A stretch of 64,000 bases of DNA from Terrimonas rubra (GCF_042686025.1 NZ_JBHUOZ010000001.1:434001-498000); one strand, 5' to 3'; shown: positions 1 to 9,324, numbered from the stretch's first letter. Numbers and translations are program-made. The notes: generated by a model not told the origin, from the sequence alone.

Positions 1-1
1 T

Positions 2-775
2 TATGGCAATCATAATCTTACTACCCATAGCGGTTACCATGGTACCAGTGTAAGCAGTGTTATCGGGGCTGTACGTAATAATGGTAAAGGCATTGATGGC
101 ATTGCCGATAATGTACAGATCATGATGATACGGGGTATATTGGGCAAGGATGAGTTTGACAAAGATGTGGCGTTATCCATACGCTACGCAGTTGATCATG
201 GCGCCAAAGTGATCAATATGAGCTTTGGCAAATATATTTCCCCGGATAAACGCTGGACAGATGAAGCCATTGCCTATGCCTTGTCAAAGGATGTGCTGTT
301 GGTACATGGCTCCGGTAATGATACCACCAATACGGATAATGATATGAATTACCCAAGCGCTTTTGCCATTAATAATACCCGGTTCCCTAATTTTTTAAAT
401 GTAGGGGCCAGTGCCGATCCCAGCACGGGCAACTGGGTAGCTGATTTCAGCAATTATGGAAAAAAAACAGTTGACCTCTTTGCTCCCGGCGTATACATCC
501 ATTGTGCTATTGCCGGCGATGGCACCCAAACAGCTGATGGCACCAGCCTGGCCAGCCCGGTGGTAGCCGGTGTAGCGGCCTTACTGCGTTCCTATTTCCC
601 AAAACTTACAGCCGCTGAAATAGCCGATATTCTTAAAAAGTCCGGGCAATCCATACCGGAGAAAGTAAACAAGCCTGGTAGTAAAACCGAAAAAATAAGT
701 TTAAGTGAATTATGCGAGAGTGGTAAAGTAGTGAATGCCGCTGCGGCAGTTAAACTGGCCATGGAGTATAAATAA
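2..775 (+). CDS. Subtilisin-like serine protease (S8), 3' part only
   Basis: The open frame enters from the left edge, so the start, any signal peptide and the catalytic Asp lie outside the window. Visible S8 hallmarks are the catalytic His motif HGTSVSSVIGA at about 50-85, the oxyanion-hole Asn region VHGSGND at about 300, and the catalytic Ser motif DGTSLASPVVAGVAALL at about 535-590. These are in the order and spacing of the S8 peptidase fold. The protein ends about 60 residues after the Ser motif with no sorting domain, so it may remain periplasmic or membrane-anchored rather than leave by type IX secretion. It is convergent with hmuS, and a shared hairpin lies between them. Family assignment is firm; substrate unknown. 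Confidence 0.93.
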   Translation, partial: YGNHNLTTHSGYHGTSVSSVIGAVRNNGKGIDGIADNVQIMMIRGILGKDEFDKDVALSIRYAVDHGAKVINMSFGKYISPDKRWTDEAIAYALSKDVLLVHGSGNDTTNTDNDMNYPSAFAINNTRFPNFLNVGASADPSTGNWVADFSNYGKKTVDLFAPGVYIHCAIAGDGTQTADGTSLASPVVAGVAALLRSYFPKLTAAEIADILKKSGQSIPEKVNKPGSKTEKISLSELCESGKVVNAAAAVKLAMEYK

Positions 776-791
776 AACAAAAAAGGACAAT

Positions 792-825
792 AAAAAGGGA
801 GTGTTAATCAAAACACTCCCTTTTT
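792..825. terminator. Bidirectional intrinsic terminator
   Basis: The stem GGGAGTGTT/AACACTCCC has a 6-nt loop and is flanked by A5 on the left and T5 on the right, so it can end the protease transcript on plus and the hmuTUVS transcript on minus. Confidence 0.85.
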
Positions 826-843
826 ATTTTATACATCAGCTAA

Positions 844-1875
844 TTAAAAATCAGCTACTGTTTTCACTACTTCTCTCCAGCTTTCCAGTTCAGGAATACC
901 GGGTTTACGCTTACCAAATAACTGAATAATTAATTCACCGTTTTTATCAAATACTTCCAGAGCGGTAACAATACCGGCTTCGCTCGGCTTTTTAACCACG
1001 TAGGTCTTAGCAATTGCTTCGGTACGTAAGTGTACATTCAGATCAGGATCTAACACATTGAACCATGGGCCTGTTCTTACCAGCCTGTTCACTTCACCGG
1101 TGTGAATCTGGATACAACCACGGTTGCCTACAAATATCATGATCGGCGCTTTTGTCTCCGATGCTTTCTGTAACACCGTTTCTACCGCTTCGTTACTTAC
1201 TTCCTGTACAAAGCCTTCGGGCGCCAGGCGTAAACCCTGTGTACGGCTTACACCAAATTTTTTCAGTATACCAAAAAACTGGTGCGTGTCGGTAATATTC
1301 CTCCAGCCTTCCTGGAAACCGGCCACATCAATTTCACTGTCAGGTTTTTCGGCAGGTGTGGGAGGATAAGCTTCCGTGGTAATTTCCAGTTGCTGGTCAG
1401 CAGCTGTATATTTTGCTTTTAAAGCTTCGTAAGCTTCTTTATTGCTGTCGTCAGTTAAATAAATTTTATGTACCGCCTCACCGCTTTTATCAAAAAACTG
1501 GAAACTGAAACGGTCGTTCTCATTCACCGCAAAGCCATACTTCCAACCCATCATAAATAAACGCAGGTCAATATCCGGGTCTAATACCAGGCCAACATGC
1601 GGGCTATCAAAAGATACATTGTTGTACACCCCTTTACGTTCGTGTACACAATCATCATTGCGGGTAAGCGCCATTACACGCCCCATGGTATTTACTTCTT
1701 TTAAAAACTCGCGGAAATCGCCTTCCAGCAACGTAACAGTTTCACCAATGCCGGTGGCCAGCAACTGTGCTTCGCTGCTGCCTAACAGGCGGGCAATATC
1801 CCTGATACGGGCCTTGGGGTTCTCTACCCTGGCTGCTTCGTATTTCTCCTTTAAGGAACTTAAAGTTGTTTCCAT
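844..1875 (-). CDS. hmuS: HmuS/HemS-type haem-handling (degrading) factor
   Basis: This is a cytoplasmic protein that receives haem imported by the ABC transporter and helps release its iron. The 343 residues match the HemS/HmuS/ChuS length and show two tandem halves, each with the family signature: the N half contains EGDFREFLKEVNTMGRVMAL and the C half a related segment around APIMIFVGNRGCIQIHTGEV, followed by GPWFNVLDPDLNVHLR. It is the last gene of hmuT-U-V-S, 33 bp after hmuV. HemS-family proteins are reported variously as haem chaperones or anaerobic haem degraders, and the sequence alone does not decide between them. Confidence 0.92.
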   Translation of the reverse strand: METTLSSLKEKYEAARVENPKARIRDIARLLGSSEAQLLATGIGETVTLLEGDFREFLKEVNTMGRVMALTRNDDCVHERKGVYNNVSFDSPHVGLVLDPDIDLRLFMMGWKYGFAVNENDRFSFQFFDKSGEAVHKIYLTDDSNKEAYEALKAKYTAADQQLEITTEAYPPTPAEKPDSEIDVAGFQEGWRNITDTHQFFGILKKFGVSRTQGLRLAPEGFVQEVSNEAVETVLQKASETKAPIMIFVGNRGCIQIHTGEVNRLVRTGPWFNVLDPDLNVHLRTEAIAKTYVVKKPSEAGIVTALEVFDKNGELIIQLFGKRKPGIPELESWREVVKTVADF

Positions 1876-1908
1876 ATTTTCAATTTTGACTTTTTATATT
1901 TTAAGCGT

Positions 1909-2685
1909 CTACATTTTTACCACCACCAGTTTGCGCCTGGAATCGGGATGCTGGATAATTTCCGTATCCACCTCGTACACTTCCCTGATATGATGTTCGT
2001 TCAACACACTCAGGTCGCCAAATGCAATTTGTTTCCCCTGTTTTAACATCAGCACTTTATCGGCATATTGTAAAGCCAGGTTCAGGTCATGTAATACCGC
2101 CACCACGGTAAAGCCCCGCAAGGTCAGCTTCTTGGCCAGTTGCATTACACTGTGCTGGTACTGTATGTCTAATGCACTCACGGGCTCGTCCAGTAACATC
2201 AGTTTATTATTGGCATCTCCATCCCACAACTGTGCCAGTATACGGGCTATCTGCACCCTTTGCTGCTCACCGCCGCTCAGTGTGAGGTAGTTCCTGCCCT
2301 GTAAATGCTCAATGCCGGTATAACGTAAACATTGCTGCACGGTATGCCTGTCCAGCTCGCTCGGGCTGTTTTTAAAATGCGGGTAACGTCCCATCATTAC
2401 AATCTCCTCTACACCAAAGGGCAAACTTATCTGGTAATTCTGCGTTAACACCGCCCTTACTTTGGCCAGCGATTTATCTGTCCATTTGGATAACGAAATA
2501 TTATTCCAGCTCACATCGCCCTGCTGTGGTGTCCACTCCTTACTGATACATTTCAACAAACTGCTCTTGCCTGCCCCGTTGGAGCCCAGCACCACCAATA
2601 ACTCGCCTGCATTTGCATGAAAAGAAACATCCTGCAACAAATGCCGTTTATTATGGATTACTGATATGTTGTTTACTTTTAGCAA
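1909..2685 (-). CDS. hmuV: Haem ABC transporter ATPase HmuV
   Basis: This is the energising subunit of the haem importer. Walker A GSNGAGKS is at residues 34-41, the ABC signature LSGGEQ at 136-141, Walker B LMLLDEP at 162-168, and the switch His at about 199. The 258-residue length fits FecE/BtuD-type import ATPases. The start is a TTG codon: an in-frame stop lies only two codons upstream inside a repeat tract, and no ATG occurs in the N-terminal domain, while homologous ATPases begin with the same ML(K/E)xxN pattern. Its permease partner is hmuU. Confidence 0.93.
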   Translation of the reverse strand: MLKVNNISVIHNKRHLLQDVSFHANAGELLVVLGSNGAGKSSLLKCISKEWTPQQGDVSWNNISLSKWTDKSLAKVRAVLTQNYQISLPFGVEEIVMMGRYPHFKNSPSELDRHTVQQCLRYTGIEHLQGRNYLTLSGGEQQRVQIARILAQLWDGDANNKLMLLDEPVSALDIQYQHSVMQLAKKLTLRGFTVVAVLHDLNLALQYADKVLMLKQGKQIAFGDLSVLNEHHIREVYEVDTEIIQHPDSRRKLVVVKM

Positions 2686-2686
2686 A

Positions 2687-2776
2687 AGTTATTTGTTACT
2701 TGTTATTTGTTAGTGATAAAAGACCGAAAGAACAATAACCCAACGTTGAACATTTGAATCTTTGGAACTATTGAAC
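2687..2776. repeat. Short-word repeat tract between hmuU and hmuV
   Basis: The words TTATTTGTTA and CTTGTTATTTGTTAG are followed by the inverted word AACAATAACCC and by TTGAAC-type words. The tract fills the whole gap between hmuU and hmuV and supplies the stop codon just upstream of the hmuV TTG start. It is one of several such tracts in the window. Confidence 0.55.
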
Positions 2777-2785
2777 CCTTCCCTC

Positions 2786-3835
2786 CTACTTATCTAACAT
2801 AAACGCCTTATTACGCTCCTTTAATAATAAATACAAAAAGAACGGTGCGCCGATAAATGCTGTCACAATGCCAATGGGTATTTCTACCGGTGCTATGATG
2901 GTACGACATAAAAGGTCGGCTACCAGCAATAACAAAGCACCCAGTAAAGCCGATGCAATGAACAGGTTTTTATGTTCGGGGCCTATCAGCTTTCTTACAA
3001 TATGTGGTATCACTAAGCCTACAAATCCTATCACCCCGCTCACACTTACACAGGCTCCTACGCCTAAAGCCGTTAACAGTATTACTTTCAGTTTTAATCG
3101 TTCTACCCGTATGCCTAAATGCAGGGCGCTGGTCTCTCCCAATGTAAAGGCATTCAATGATTTTGACATCAGTGGTAAACACACAATACACAGTAGCGAG
3201 AAAGGCAGTATGGCTAATAAATTTGTCCAGTTAGCGCCACCCAGGCTACCCAATGTCCAGAACGTGATGGTGCGCAATTGTGCATCACTGGCACTTAAGG
3301 TAATAAAACCCGTTACCGAGCTGGTTAAGGCACTAATGGCAATACCTGCCAGTAACATGGTACTTACAATGGTTTTACCGCCGGCCTGCGATAAACGGTA
3401 TACGGCCATCGCGGTTATAAAAGCACCACCAAAAGTAAAAATGCTCAATGCATATAATCCCAGCTGGCTTTGTAAGCCGGCAAACAAGGTTGTGCTTAAT
3501 ACAATGGCAATAACTGCTGCCATAGCGGCCCCGCTGCTGATGCCTACCAGTCCCGGGTCGGCCAGCGGATTACGGAATAAGCCCTGCATAGCTGCTCCGC
3601 ATACCGATAAGGTAGCCCCGATTAATATGGCAAAGAACACCCTGGGCAAACGTATGGCCATGATCACGGCCTCCTGTTGTTGTGTAAAGTTTGCATCGCC
3701 TGCCATACCTAACTGGTGCAGGATAATGGACAATACTTTACCGGGAGGTATGCCCAAAGCGCCAATACCCGATGCCAGAACAATGGCAACCAGTAACAGC
3801 ACTGTTAATATGGTAATTAAAACCGGTGGACGCAT
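2786..3835 (-). CDS. hmuU: Haem ABC transporter permease HmuU (FecCD family)
   Basis: This is an inner-membrane channel subunit of the haem importer. The 349 residues are highly hydrophobic, with about ten membrane segments as in BtuC/FecCD permeases. The conserved motif NPLADPGLVGISSGAA starts at residue 89, and a coupling-helix-like region GFVGLVIPHIVRK lies near residue 265-277. It starts with ATG 21 bp after hmuT, within the hmuT-U-V-S unit, so haem or a haem-like iron chelate is the likely substrate. Confidence 0.93.
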   Translation of the reverse strand: MRPPVLITILTVLLLVAIVLASGIGALGIPPGKVLSIILHQLGMAGDANFTQQQEAVIMAIRLPRVFFAILIGATLSVCGAAMQGLFRNPLADPGLVGISSGAAMAAVIAIVLSTTLFAGLQSQLGLYALSIFTFGGAFITAMAVYRLSQAGGKTIVSTMLLAGIAISALTSSVTGFITLSASDAQLRTITFWTLGSLGGANWTNLLAILPFSLLCIVCLPLMSKSLNAFTLGETSALHLGIRVERLKLKVILLTALGVGACVSVSGVIGFVGLVIPHIVRKLIGPEHKNLFIASALLGALLLLVADLLCRTIIAPVEIPIGIVTAFIGAPFFLYLLLKERNKAFMLDK

Positions 3836-3856
3836 AATAAATAACTACAACAAAAT

Positions 3857-4732
3857 TTATTTGGTTCCGGTTGCCGGTTTATCATGAATCAGTGCTGCCA
3901 GGTCAACCACCGCTTTTCCCATACGCGGGCTTAAGCCCGCCAGGTACTGGCCATCCATGGTAATGAACTTTTTATTTTTACCGGCATTGGTACTCGCAAT
4001 ACCGGGTACTGTTAACAATCCTTCGGCTCCACCCAGGCTTTCCAGGCCACTATCAAAAAACAGGATCACATCAGGGTTCTCCCGCACAACGGCTTCCGCA
4101 GTAAAAGGTTTAAAGCCGTCCACTTCGGCGGCTGCATTAATACCCCCGGCCAGGTTAATCATTGTATTGGGTGCAGTAGCCGTACCCGCAACACTCATGG
4201 TGCCGGCCCCGCGGGCATAAATAAATAATACTTTGGGCTTGTTCACGGTATCATACTTGGGCAATGCTGCCAGGTCGGTATCGATCTGTTGGGTTATTCT
4301 TGCCGCTTCTTCCGGTTTACCCAAGGTGTCCGCCAGGGCTTTTACCAGGTCCCTGGTGCCTTGTAAGCTATACTCGCGGTGTAATAATACAACGGGTATG
4401 CCGGCTGTTTTAAACTGTTCGGCCACTTCGGGTTTCATACCCTGCTCCAGGGCAATTACCACGGTTGGCTGCATGGCGATCACCGCTTCGGCATTTACAT
4501 TCCGGTTATGCCCGGCTTTGGGCAGTTTGTTCATTGATTCGGGGTAGCTGCTGGTTACATCCACCCCTACAATATTCTTTTCATAGCCCAGCTCACATAA
4601 AATTTCGGTTAAGGTCCCGTCCAGTGAAACGATTTTTTCCGTATTGATGGATGATTGCTTATCAGCCGTATTACAGGCCGTAACAGCCATCACGATCATC
4701 AATATAAAGAAGAGGTATTTATTATTTTTCAT
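3857..4732 (-). CDS. hmuT: Haem-binding lipoprotein HmuT (ABC substrate-binding protein)
   Basis: This protein captures haem in the periplasm and hands it to HmuUV. A lipoprotein signal ends in AVTAC with the lipidated Cys at residue 20. The mature part is a type III periplasmic-binding-protein fold of the BtuF/HmuT kind, with the opening IVSLDGTLTEILCELG and the hinge region PKVLFIYARGAGTMSVAG. It is the first gene of hmuT-U-V-S. The putative operator at 4850-4868 lies about 120 bp upstream of its ATG. Confidence 0.93.
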   Translation of the reverse strand: MKNNKYLFFILMIVMAVTACNTADKQSSINTEKIVSLDGTLTEILCELGYEKNIVGVDVTSSYPESMNKLPKAGHNRNVNAEAVIAMQPTVVIALEQGMKPEVAEQFKTAGIPVVLLHREYSLQGTRDLVKALADTLGKPEEAARITQQIDTDLAALPKYDTVNKPKVLFIYARGAGTMSVAGTATAPNTMINLAGGINAAAEVDGFKPFTAEAVVRENPDVILFFDSGLESLGGAEGLLTVPGIASTNAGKNKKFITMDGQYLAGLSPRMGKAVVDLAALIHDKPATGTK

Positions 4733-4849
4733 TTTAGTTTTTTGTTATGGGCCGTATTACTACTATTAGCTTTAGTTGTGTCACTCACTGCATCGTTCTG
4801 CCCGCTATTCAGCATTATGGAAGTATAAACCCAGAGGCCCTCTGCCTGC

Positions 4850-4868
4850 CATGACAAAGCAATGACAA
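4850..4868 (-). promoter_or_regulatory. Putative haem/iron operator upstream of hmuT
   Basis: On the minus strand this reads TTGTCA-N5-TTGTCATG, a direct repeat with an 11-bp period (one helical turn). The same arrangement occurs upstream of hmuR at 8244-8262, with further similarity in the CTTTTAC preceding it on the minus strand. Two copies ahead of two haem-uptake units suggest a shared regulator site. No TAnnTTTG element was found next to it. Confidence 0.5.
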
Positions 4869-4910
4869 TTATGGTAAAAGGGGTTACGGAAAGGGAAAAG
4901 GGATTTACGC

Positions 4911-4944
4911 AAAAAGGAAAAACCGCCTCCAGGGCGGTTTTTCC
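4911..4944 (-). terminator. Terminator after hmuR-hmuY
   Basis: A 12-bp perfect stem (4916-4927 with 4933-4944, loop TCCAG) is followed on the minus strand by T5. It lies 14 bp after the hmuY stop and separates the hmuRY unit from hmuTUVS. Confidence 0.85.
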
Positions 4945-4957
4945 AATAAAGTGTCGA

Positions 4958-6019
4958 TTATTTAACCAGTTTATACTCAATTCTTGGCTTTCCTCTTTCT
5001 CCACCATCACTGGCGTGGAAGTTTAAGAATTTTAATTTGTACACATTACCTGCTGCATCTTTAATAACAAAAAACCTGTCAGTTAAAACACCTACCGGTG
5101 CACCTGGAAATTCAGCAGAAGGTGAAGTTACTCTCCACTTATGTCCAATTACATTATAGTCACTGGAAAAAGTTGTAGTAGCTATGTTACTGGCTGAATA
5201 AGCATCGTAGCTCACAGTTGAGTTTAATACAAGCGCTGCAGTAACGCCACCAAGCTTATTAATAAATATTAAATCAGAAAAATTGTACGGTACTATTGTT
5301 CCGCCAAAATTTGTTTCATACACAGAGTAGGTCCATACAAAGTCCCATTTGCTTTTTTCTGGTTCACCAGTAGCTATCACACCATTATCAAAAGATACTA
5401 ACTGAAACGAATAGTCTGAATTTTTTGTGATATTCACAGTTTGAAAAGTGGTAGCATTTAACTCACCATACTGTAAAGTATAACCATTTCCATTCCTTGT
5501 TATTTTAGCCTTGATCCATGCACGTGCAGCTATTCCGCCGCCAGTGCCCCTGTTAATAATAATTACTTTATTGTTTGATGCGGTTGCAGAAACTTCTGGT
5601 ATTACAGTACCGGTTAACGAACCATTTAAAGCATCAATGCTATTGTAATGTGATGCGGAAGGCGAAGATTGGCTAATGGCCAATGTTAAACCCGCAGTAT
5701 CGGCTGCCACTACTGCGCCTAAATCCGTTTTTTCTAATACCTTAACAGCTGCGCTTGTTGTATTATTAATTTTTACACGAAACTCACTGCCACCATAAAA
5801 ACCTAAATCCCAACTAGCCCTTGCAACAGAATCTTGTTTATCTGCACTAAAATCAACAAAAACCGAATTTTTTGCACTCGCACCGCCGGCTCCACCATTT
5901 AATTGTAATTGTGACCCACTGGATGGAGGAATTACAATAACAGGATCTTTATCTTTTTTACATGCTGTAAATAAAGCAGCTAAACAAAGGATAGCTGACA
6001 ATTTTTGAAAACGCAACAT
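4958..6019 (-). CDS. hmuY: HmuY-family haem-binding lipoprotein
   Basis: This is a surface or outer-membrane lipoprotein expected to take haem from host or environmental haemoproteins and pass it to HmuR. The lipobox LFTAC places the acylated Cys at residue 20. The HmuY domain is recognised by SVFVDFS near residue 52 and SWDLGFYGGSEFRVKINN near residue 69. At 353 residues it is longer than Porphyromonas HmuY, with extra beta-rich sequence in the C half. It lies 32 bp after hmuR and ends at a strong terminator, so hmuR-hmuY is a two-gene unit. The axial ligands cannot be assigned with confidence. Confidence 0.88.
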   Translation of the reverse strand: MLRFQKLSAILCLAALFTACKKDKDPVIVIPPSSGSQLQLNGGAGGASAKNSVFVDFSADKQDSVARASWDLGFYGGSEFRVKINNTTSAAVKVLEKTDLGAVVAADTAGLTLAISQSSPSASHYNSIDALNGSLTGTVIPEVSATASNNKVIIINRGTGGGIAARAWIKAKITRNGNGYTLQYGELNATTFQTVNITKNSDYSFQLVSFDNGVIATGEPEKSKWDFVWTYSVYETNFGGTIVPYNFSDLIFINKLGGVTAALVLNSTVSYDAYSASNIATTTFSSDYNVIGHKWRVTSPSAEFPGAPVGVLTDRFFVIKDAAGNVYKLKFLNFHASDGGERGKPRIEYKLVK

Positions 6020-6051
6020 AATGGTCTTTTTTAGTTTATTTTTTAAAAAGT

Positions 6052-8160
6052 TTATTTCTTATTCCATTGAAAAGCAAGTGAAACAAAATAGGAACGTCCG
6101 TAGCTCATCGGCACCGGTCCACCTGTACTATGTCCCCCACCCGAATCTGTAGAGGTATTGGTTAAGGTGGTAACGTCAAAAATATTTTTAACTCCTGCTC
6201 CCAGTGTAAAGAGTTTAAATAGATTTTTACTCACCGTAAAATCTGCTAAATGAAAAGCACCGATCTCTGTCAACACTGCATTTGTCTGTCCATTTATAGT
6301 GGCTAATTGATAGGCCGGACGTTTACCAGTGAATTTATAGAACAAGGCAAATTGTGTGTTTATCTTTTCCCAGGTGTAGGTGATATTACTGTTCACCTCC
6401 GGTGTCCATACAAAACTGGGCATGTTCTCCTGTTTGTAGGTGGGATCATCAGAATATAAATTATAACGTCCGATGTAAGAAGCACCTAATGTAGCACGAA
6501 GATGCTGGTAGGTAAAAGTATTTTCCAGGGTCACTCCCGTTGTTTTATGTTCAGTCACATTAATTAATGTGGTAACAGTGGGGTTATTGGCATCAAACCC
6601 ATAATCGATCAGGTTTTTAAATTGATTATAGAATCCGCCCAACACCGCGGTATAAGTAAAGTCACGTTTTTTAACTGCTGACCAGTTAAATGAGGCGTTC
6701 ATACTATTGGAAGTCTCGGCTTTTAAATTGGGGTTCCCGATAATACTGTGGTTGGCATCAATAAAATTGAAGTATAGTTCTCTTAACGCAGGTGAGCGGA
6801 AACCATAAGCATACCCAACTCTTACATTCAAATCATCAGTGATAGCCCATCTTCCGTTTAATGAAGGAATTACAGGCGGCGCATCATATTTTGAGTTTTT
6901 GATGAACCGTAATCCTGGTCTTATATTAATAGCAGCTGTTGGTTTTATTTCGGAAGAAACAAAGAAAGCATAATCCATAATCACAGGATTACCTAAAATT
7001 CTTTGCCCGCTGGCTTCATCCCGGTTAATATCTATGCCGGGTTGCAGGCTCACTTTATCAGAAATTCTGTATTGAACAGTAGTTCTGAAAACGCCTGTAT
7101 TAAATTTGGCGGTATCCTGGTGACCGTCTTCAGTCGTCAATACGGTAGTACCAGCTATAAAATCGCTTTTTGTGCTCCGGGTCCTCCTGCTGTAATCCGT
7201 ATAAGATAAAATACTGTTGATCTGCAGGCGGTCATTGGCAAACCACTCACCCTGTAACTGATGCATCAAGCGTTTGCTGAAGTATCGCTGATCAAAAACT
7301 GTGTAAGCCTGGCTGATTGCCCCACGGCTGGTAATGGTTTCATCTAATCCGTCTATACGATAATATACATTCAGTTTTTCTGTACGATACCCTAATCTTA
7401 TATGGCCCAGGTATTGCTCTTTGGGTTTCCAGCTTTTAGCACGTCCGAAATCATCGCCACCATAACCATTAAAGTCAATATGTGTTAAACCAGCGCTGAC
7501 ATTCCAGGCTTTTTTCTGCCAGTTTACGCCCAGGTTTTGCTGGTGCAGGCCCTGGTAACTAAAAGGATAATATTCATCAGCCGCAGTCTCCTCATGTACC
7601 TTTGCAGTAACGCTCAGGTTATCCCCTTTTCCTTTTTTAGTAATAATATTAATTACACCCGCCAGCGCATCTGTACCATACGATACAGACATAGGCCCTT
7701 CAACAATTTCAATTTTTTCAATAGTATTTACATCAATCTGACCCAGGCTCTCTCTTACATCATTTCTATCAACAATGGGAACCCCGTCCAGTAATATTTT
7801 AATGCTCCTGCCCGACATGCCCATCATCTGCACATCAGTGGTGCCTAATGTATTATCATTAACCAGCCTGAATCCAAGTTCTGTACTTAATATTTGTTGT
7901 ACATTATTCGCATTTCTTAAGCGGATACGTTCCTGCGGTATCACTTTTACGTTGTATACCGAATTCTTTAACGACTGTGGCCTATACTGCCCCGTCACCA
8001 CCACTTCTTCCAGTTTTTTACCCGTAGTATCTTCCTGCGCATTGATTCCTGATATCGCAAAAACGGTTAAGGCAAACAACAATGCCTTTGACCGGCTGGG
8101 TTTATTATAATTTATTACAAACCATTTACTTACAATATTTTCCCTGGTAAACTTGCTCAT
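6052..8160 (-). CDS. hmuR: TonB-dependent haem receptor, HmuR-like
   Basis: This is an outer-membrane gated porin that imports haem using TonB energy. From ATG 8160 the protein has about 702 residues: a signal peptide ending near SGINAQ, a TonB-box-like segment LEEVVVTGQ, a plug domain with GRSIKILLDGVPIVDRN and GPMSVSYGTDALAGVINIIT, then a 22-strand-type barrel ending SLAFQWNKK. A second in-frame ATG seven codons upstream (8181) is possible, but 8160 gives a more normal signal peptide. Pairing with hmuY identifies haem as substrate by context. Putative operator at 8244-8262. Confidence 0.9.
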   Translation of the reverse strand: MSKFTRENIVSKWFVINYNKPSRSKALLFALTVFAISGINAQEDTTGKKLEEVVVTGQYRPQSLKNSVYNVKVIPQERIRLRNANNVQQILSTELGFRLVNDNTLGTTDVQMMGMSGRSIKILLDGVPIVDRNDVRESLGQIDVNTIEKIEIVEGPMSVSYGTDALAGVINIITKKGKGDNLSVTAKVHEETAADEYYPFSYQGLHQQNLGVNWQKKAWNVSAGLTHIDFNGYGGDDFGRAKSWKPKEQYLGHIRLGYRTEKLNVYYRIDGLDETITSRGAISQAYTVFDQRYFSKRLMHQLQGEWFANDRLQINSILSYTDYSRRTRSTKSDFIAGTTVLTTEDGHQDTAKFNTGVFRTTVQYRISDKVSLQPGIDINRDEASGQRILGNPVIMDYAFFVSSEIKPTAAINIRPGLRFIKNSKYDAPPVIPSLNGRWAITDDLNVRVGYAYGFRSPALRELYFNFIDANHSIIGNPNLKAETSNSMNASFNWSAVKKRDFTYTAVLGGFYNQFKNLIDYGFDANNPTVTTLINVTEHKTTGVTLENTFTYQHLRATLGASYIGRYNLYSDDPTYKQENMPSFVWTPEVNSNITYTWEKINTQFALFYKFTGKRPAYQLATINGQTNAVLTEIGAFHLADFTVSKNLFKLFTLGAGVKNIFDVTTLTNTSTDSGGGHSTGGPVPMSYGRSYFVSLAFQWNKK

Positions 8161-8243
8161 AGTGACTTTATCTGGCTGCAAAAGTCACACATTAATAACC
8201 GGCAAATTATCGCAATTAGGAAATGCATTTACGCATTCGGGAA

Positions 8244-8262
8244 CATGACAATAGCGTGACAA
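8244..8262 (-). promoter_or_regulatory. Putative haem/iron operator upstream of hmuR
   Basis: On the minus strand this reads TTGTCA-N5-TTGTCATG, matching the site upstream of hmuT in sequence, spacing and orientation. It lies about 85 bp from the hmuR start codon. Confidence 0.5.
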
Positions 8263-8270
8263 AGTGGAGT

Positions 8271-8303
8271 AAAAGAAAAAGGCCGTATCGTACAGATACG
8301 GCC
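8271..8303 (-). terminator. Terminator of the DUF937-like gene
   Basis: The perfect 9-bp stem GGCCGTATC/GATACGGCC (loop GTACA) is followed on the minus strand by TTTTTCTTTT. It ends the upstream gene just before the hmuR control region. Confidence 0.85.
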
Positions 8304-8397
8304 CAGGTTAGCAACGACCAGAATTAAGACGTTATTGATAGGTGTAATATTTATAGAACGGTACGAATTAGAAACGGGTAATCAACGGGTAACGAAC

Positions 8398-9168
8398 TTA
8401 AGTAGCTGAAATACCAATTAGTTTTACCTGCTGTATACTACTTGGTAAACTGGTCTTAGGTTCAAAATTTCTGTTCTTATATATAAAATACAGTGATATA
8501 GCCAATACAATAAGCAATACAAAAGAGAACACAGTTCTTACGAACTCATTACTGTTTGTCTCTTTACCGGTTTCGCCGGACATATACAGCTCTCTTTCTA
8601 TTTCAGGCATTACAGCCCCAGTATTATCCTCCAGTAAGGTGCTCATCTCCTGCGGGCTCACCCCCAGTTTTGAAGTAGCCAGGTAATTAATAAAGACTCC
8701 TGCCGACATCCCGGAAACAGTTGCCTGCTCGCCCAGCGATTTTAATACCACCGTTGCATACAGGCAGGTATAGGTATAGGCCGTGGACGCTTTTACACCT
8801 GATCTTTTTACCAGGTAGTTTAAGGCCTGCCCTAATTTATTGCCGAAAATTTCCGTTAAAGCACCCCCACCCTTCATCAGCAAATAACCATTTTCCATGT
8901 TCTCCACCATGTTAGGCGATATTTTTACCCTGCCAAAATTTTTGGCCATGATAAATACATCCGTTTTGCCGGTATGGATAGTATGATAATAGTTCAGACC
9001 GGAGATAAATAAGCTTTCAACTGTACTGATCAGCAACTGAACAGCTTTTGGCTCTTCCTGGAACAGATCCGCCGCCGCATTTACAAAGAACGATTGATGC
9101 TGAATGATTAAATGTATATCAACCTTATCGTGATACTCAAGTTCGGATAATGTTGATGTCGTAATCAT
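8398..9168 (-). CDS. DUF937-like protein with C-terminal membrane anchor
   Basis: The 256 residues comprise an alpha-helical N part (about 10-200) rich in Leu/Ala/Gly, with KGGGALTEIFGNKLGQALNYL at about 98-118 and LLEDNTGAVMPEI at about 183-195, resembling the bacterial DUF937/YidB-like domain. One transmembrane helix follows at about 208-230 (VRTVFSFVLLIVLAISLYFI) and then a short charged tail. The helical domain probably faces the cytoplasm, with the tail outside. It is transcribed alone and has its own terminator. The function of the family is unknown; the assignment rests on composition and the Gly-rich motif. Confidence 0.55.
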   Translation of the reverse strand: MITTSTLSELEYHDKVDIHLIIQHQSFFVNAAADLFQEEPKAVQLLISTVESLFISGLNYYHTIHTGKTDVFIMAKNFGRVKISPNMVENMENGYLLMKGGGALTEIFGNKLGQALNYLVKRSGVKASTAYTYTCLYATVVLKSLGEQATVSGMSAGVFINYLATSKLGVSPQEMSTLLEDNTGAVMPEIERELYMSGETGKETNSNEFVRTVFSFVLLIVLAISLYFIYKNRNFEPKTSLPSSIQQVKLIGISAT

Positions 9169-9324
9169 TGTTTTCTTTTAATTAGTTAAAAAGCTCCTTG
9201 TCCTTCTCAACTCCTGCCTTAAAAACATAAACAAAGTAACGCCTGTTAAAGCTGACTAAGGTTGCATTTTCGATAAACCGGCTTTTTTGTTCGCCGGATC
9301 ACTCAGAATAATTATTATCTTTTA

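Noticed and set aside
735..929. 64-codon ORF crossing the terminator at 792-825
   Set aside because: It spans a clear terminator and overlaps two real genes.
2868..3887. 339-codon ORF on plus opposite hmuU
   Set aside because: Antisense shadow of hmuU; the minus-strand frame has the conserved permease motifs.
4729..5010. 93-codon ORF on minus between hmuT and hmuY
   Set aside because: It overlaps the end of hmuY and runs through the hmuY terminator; its protein has no family features.
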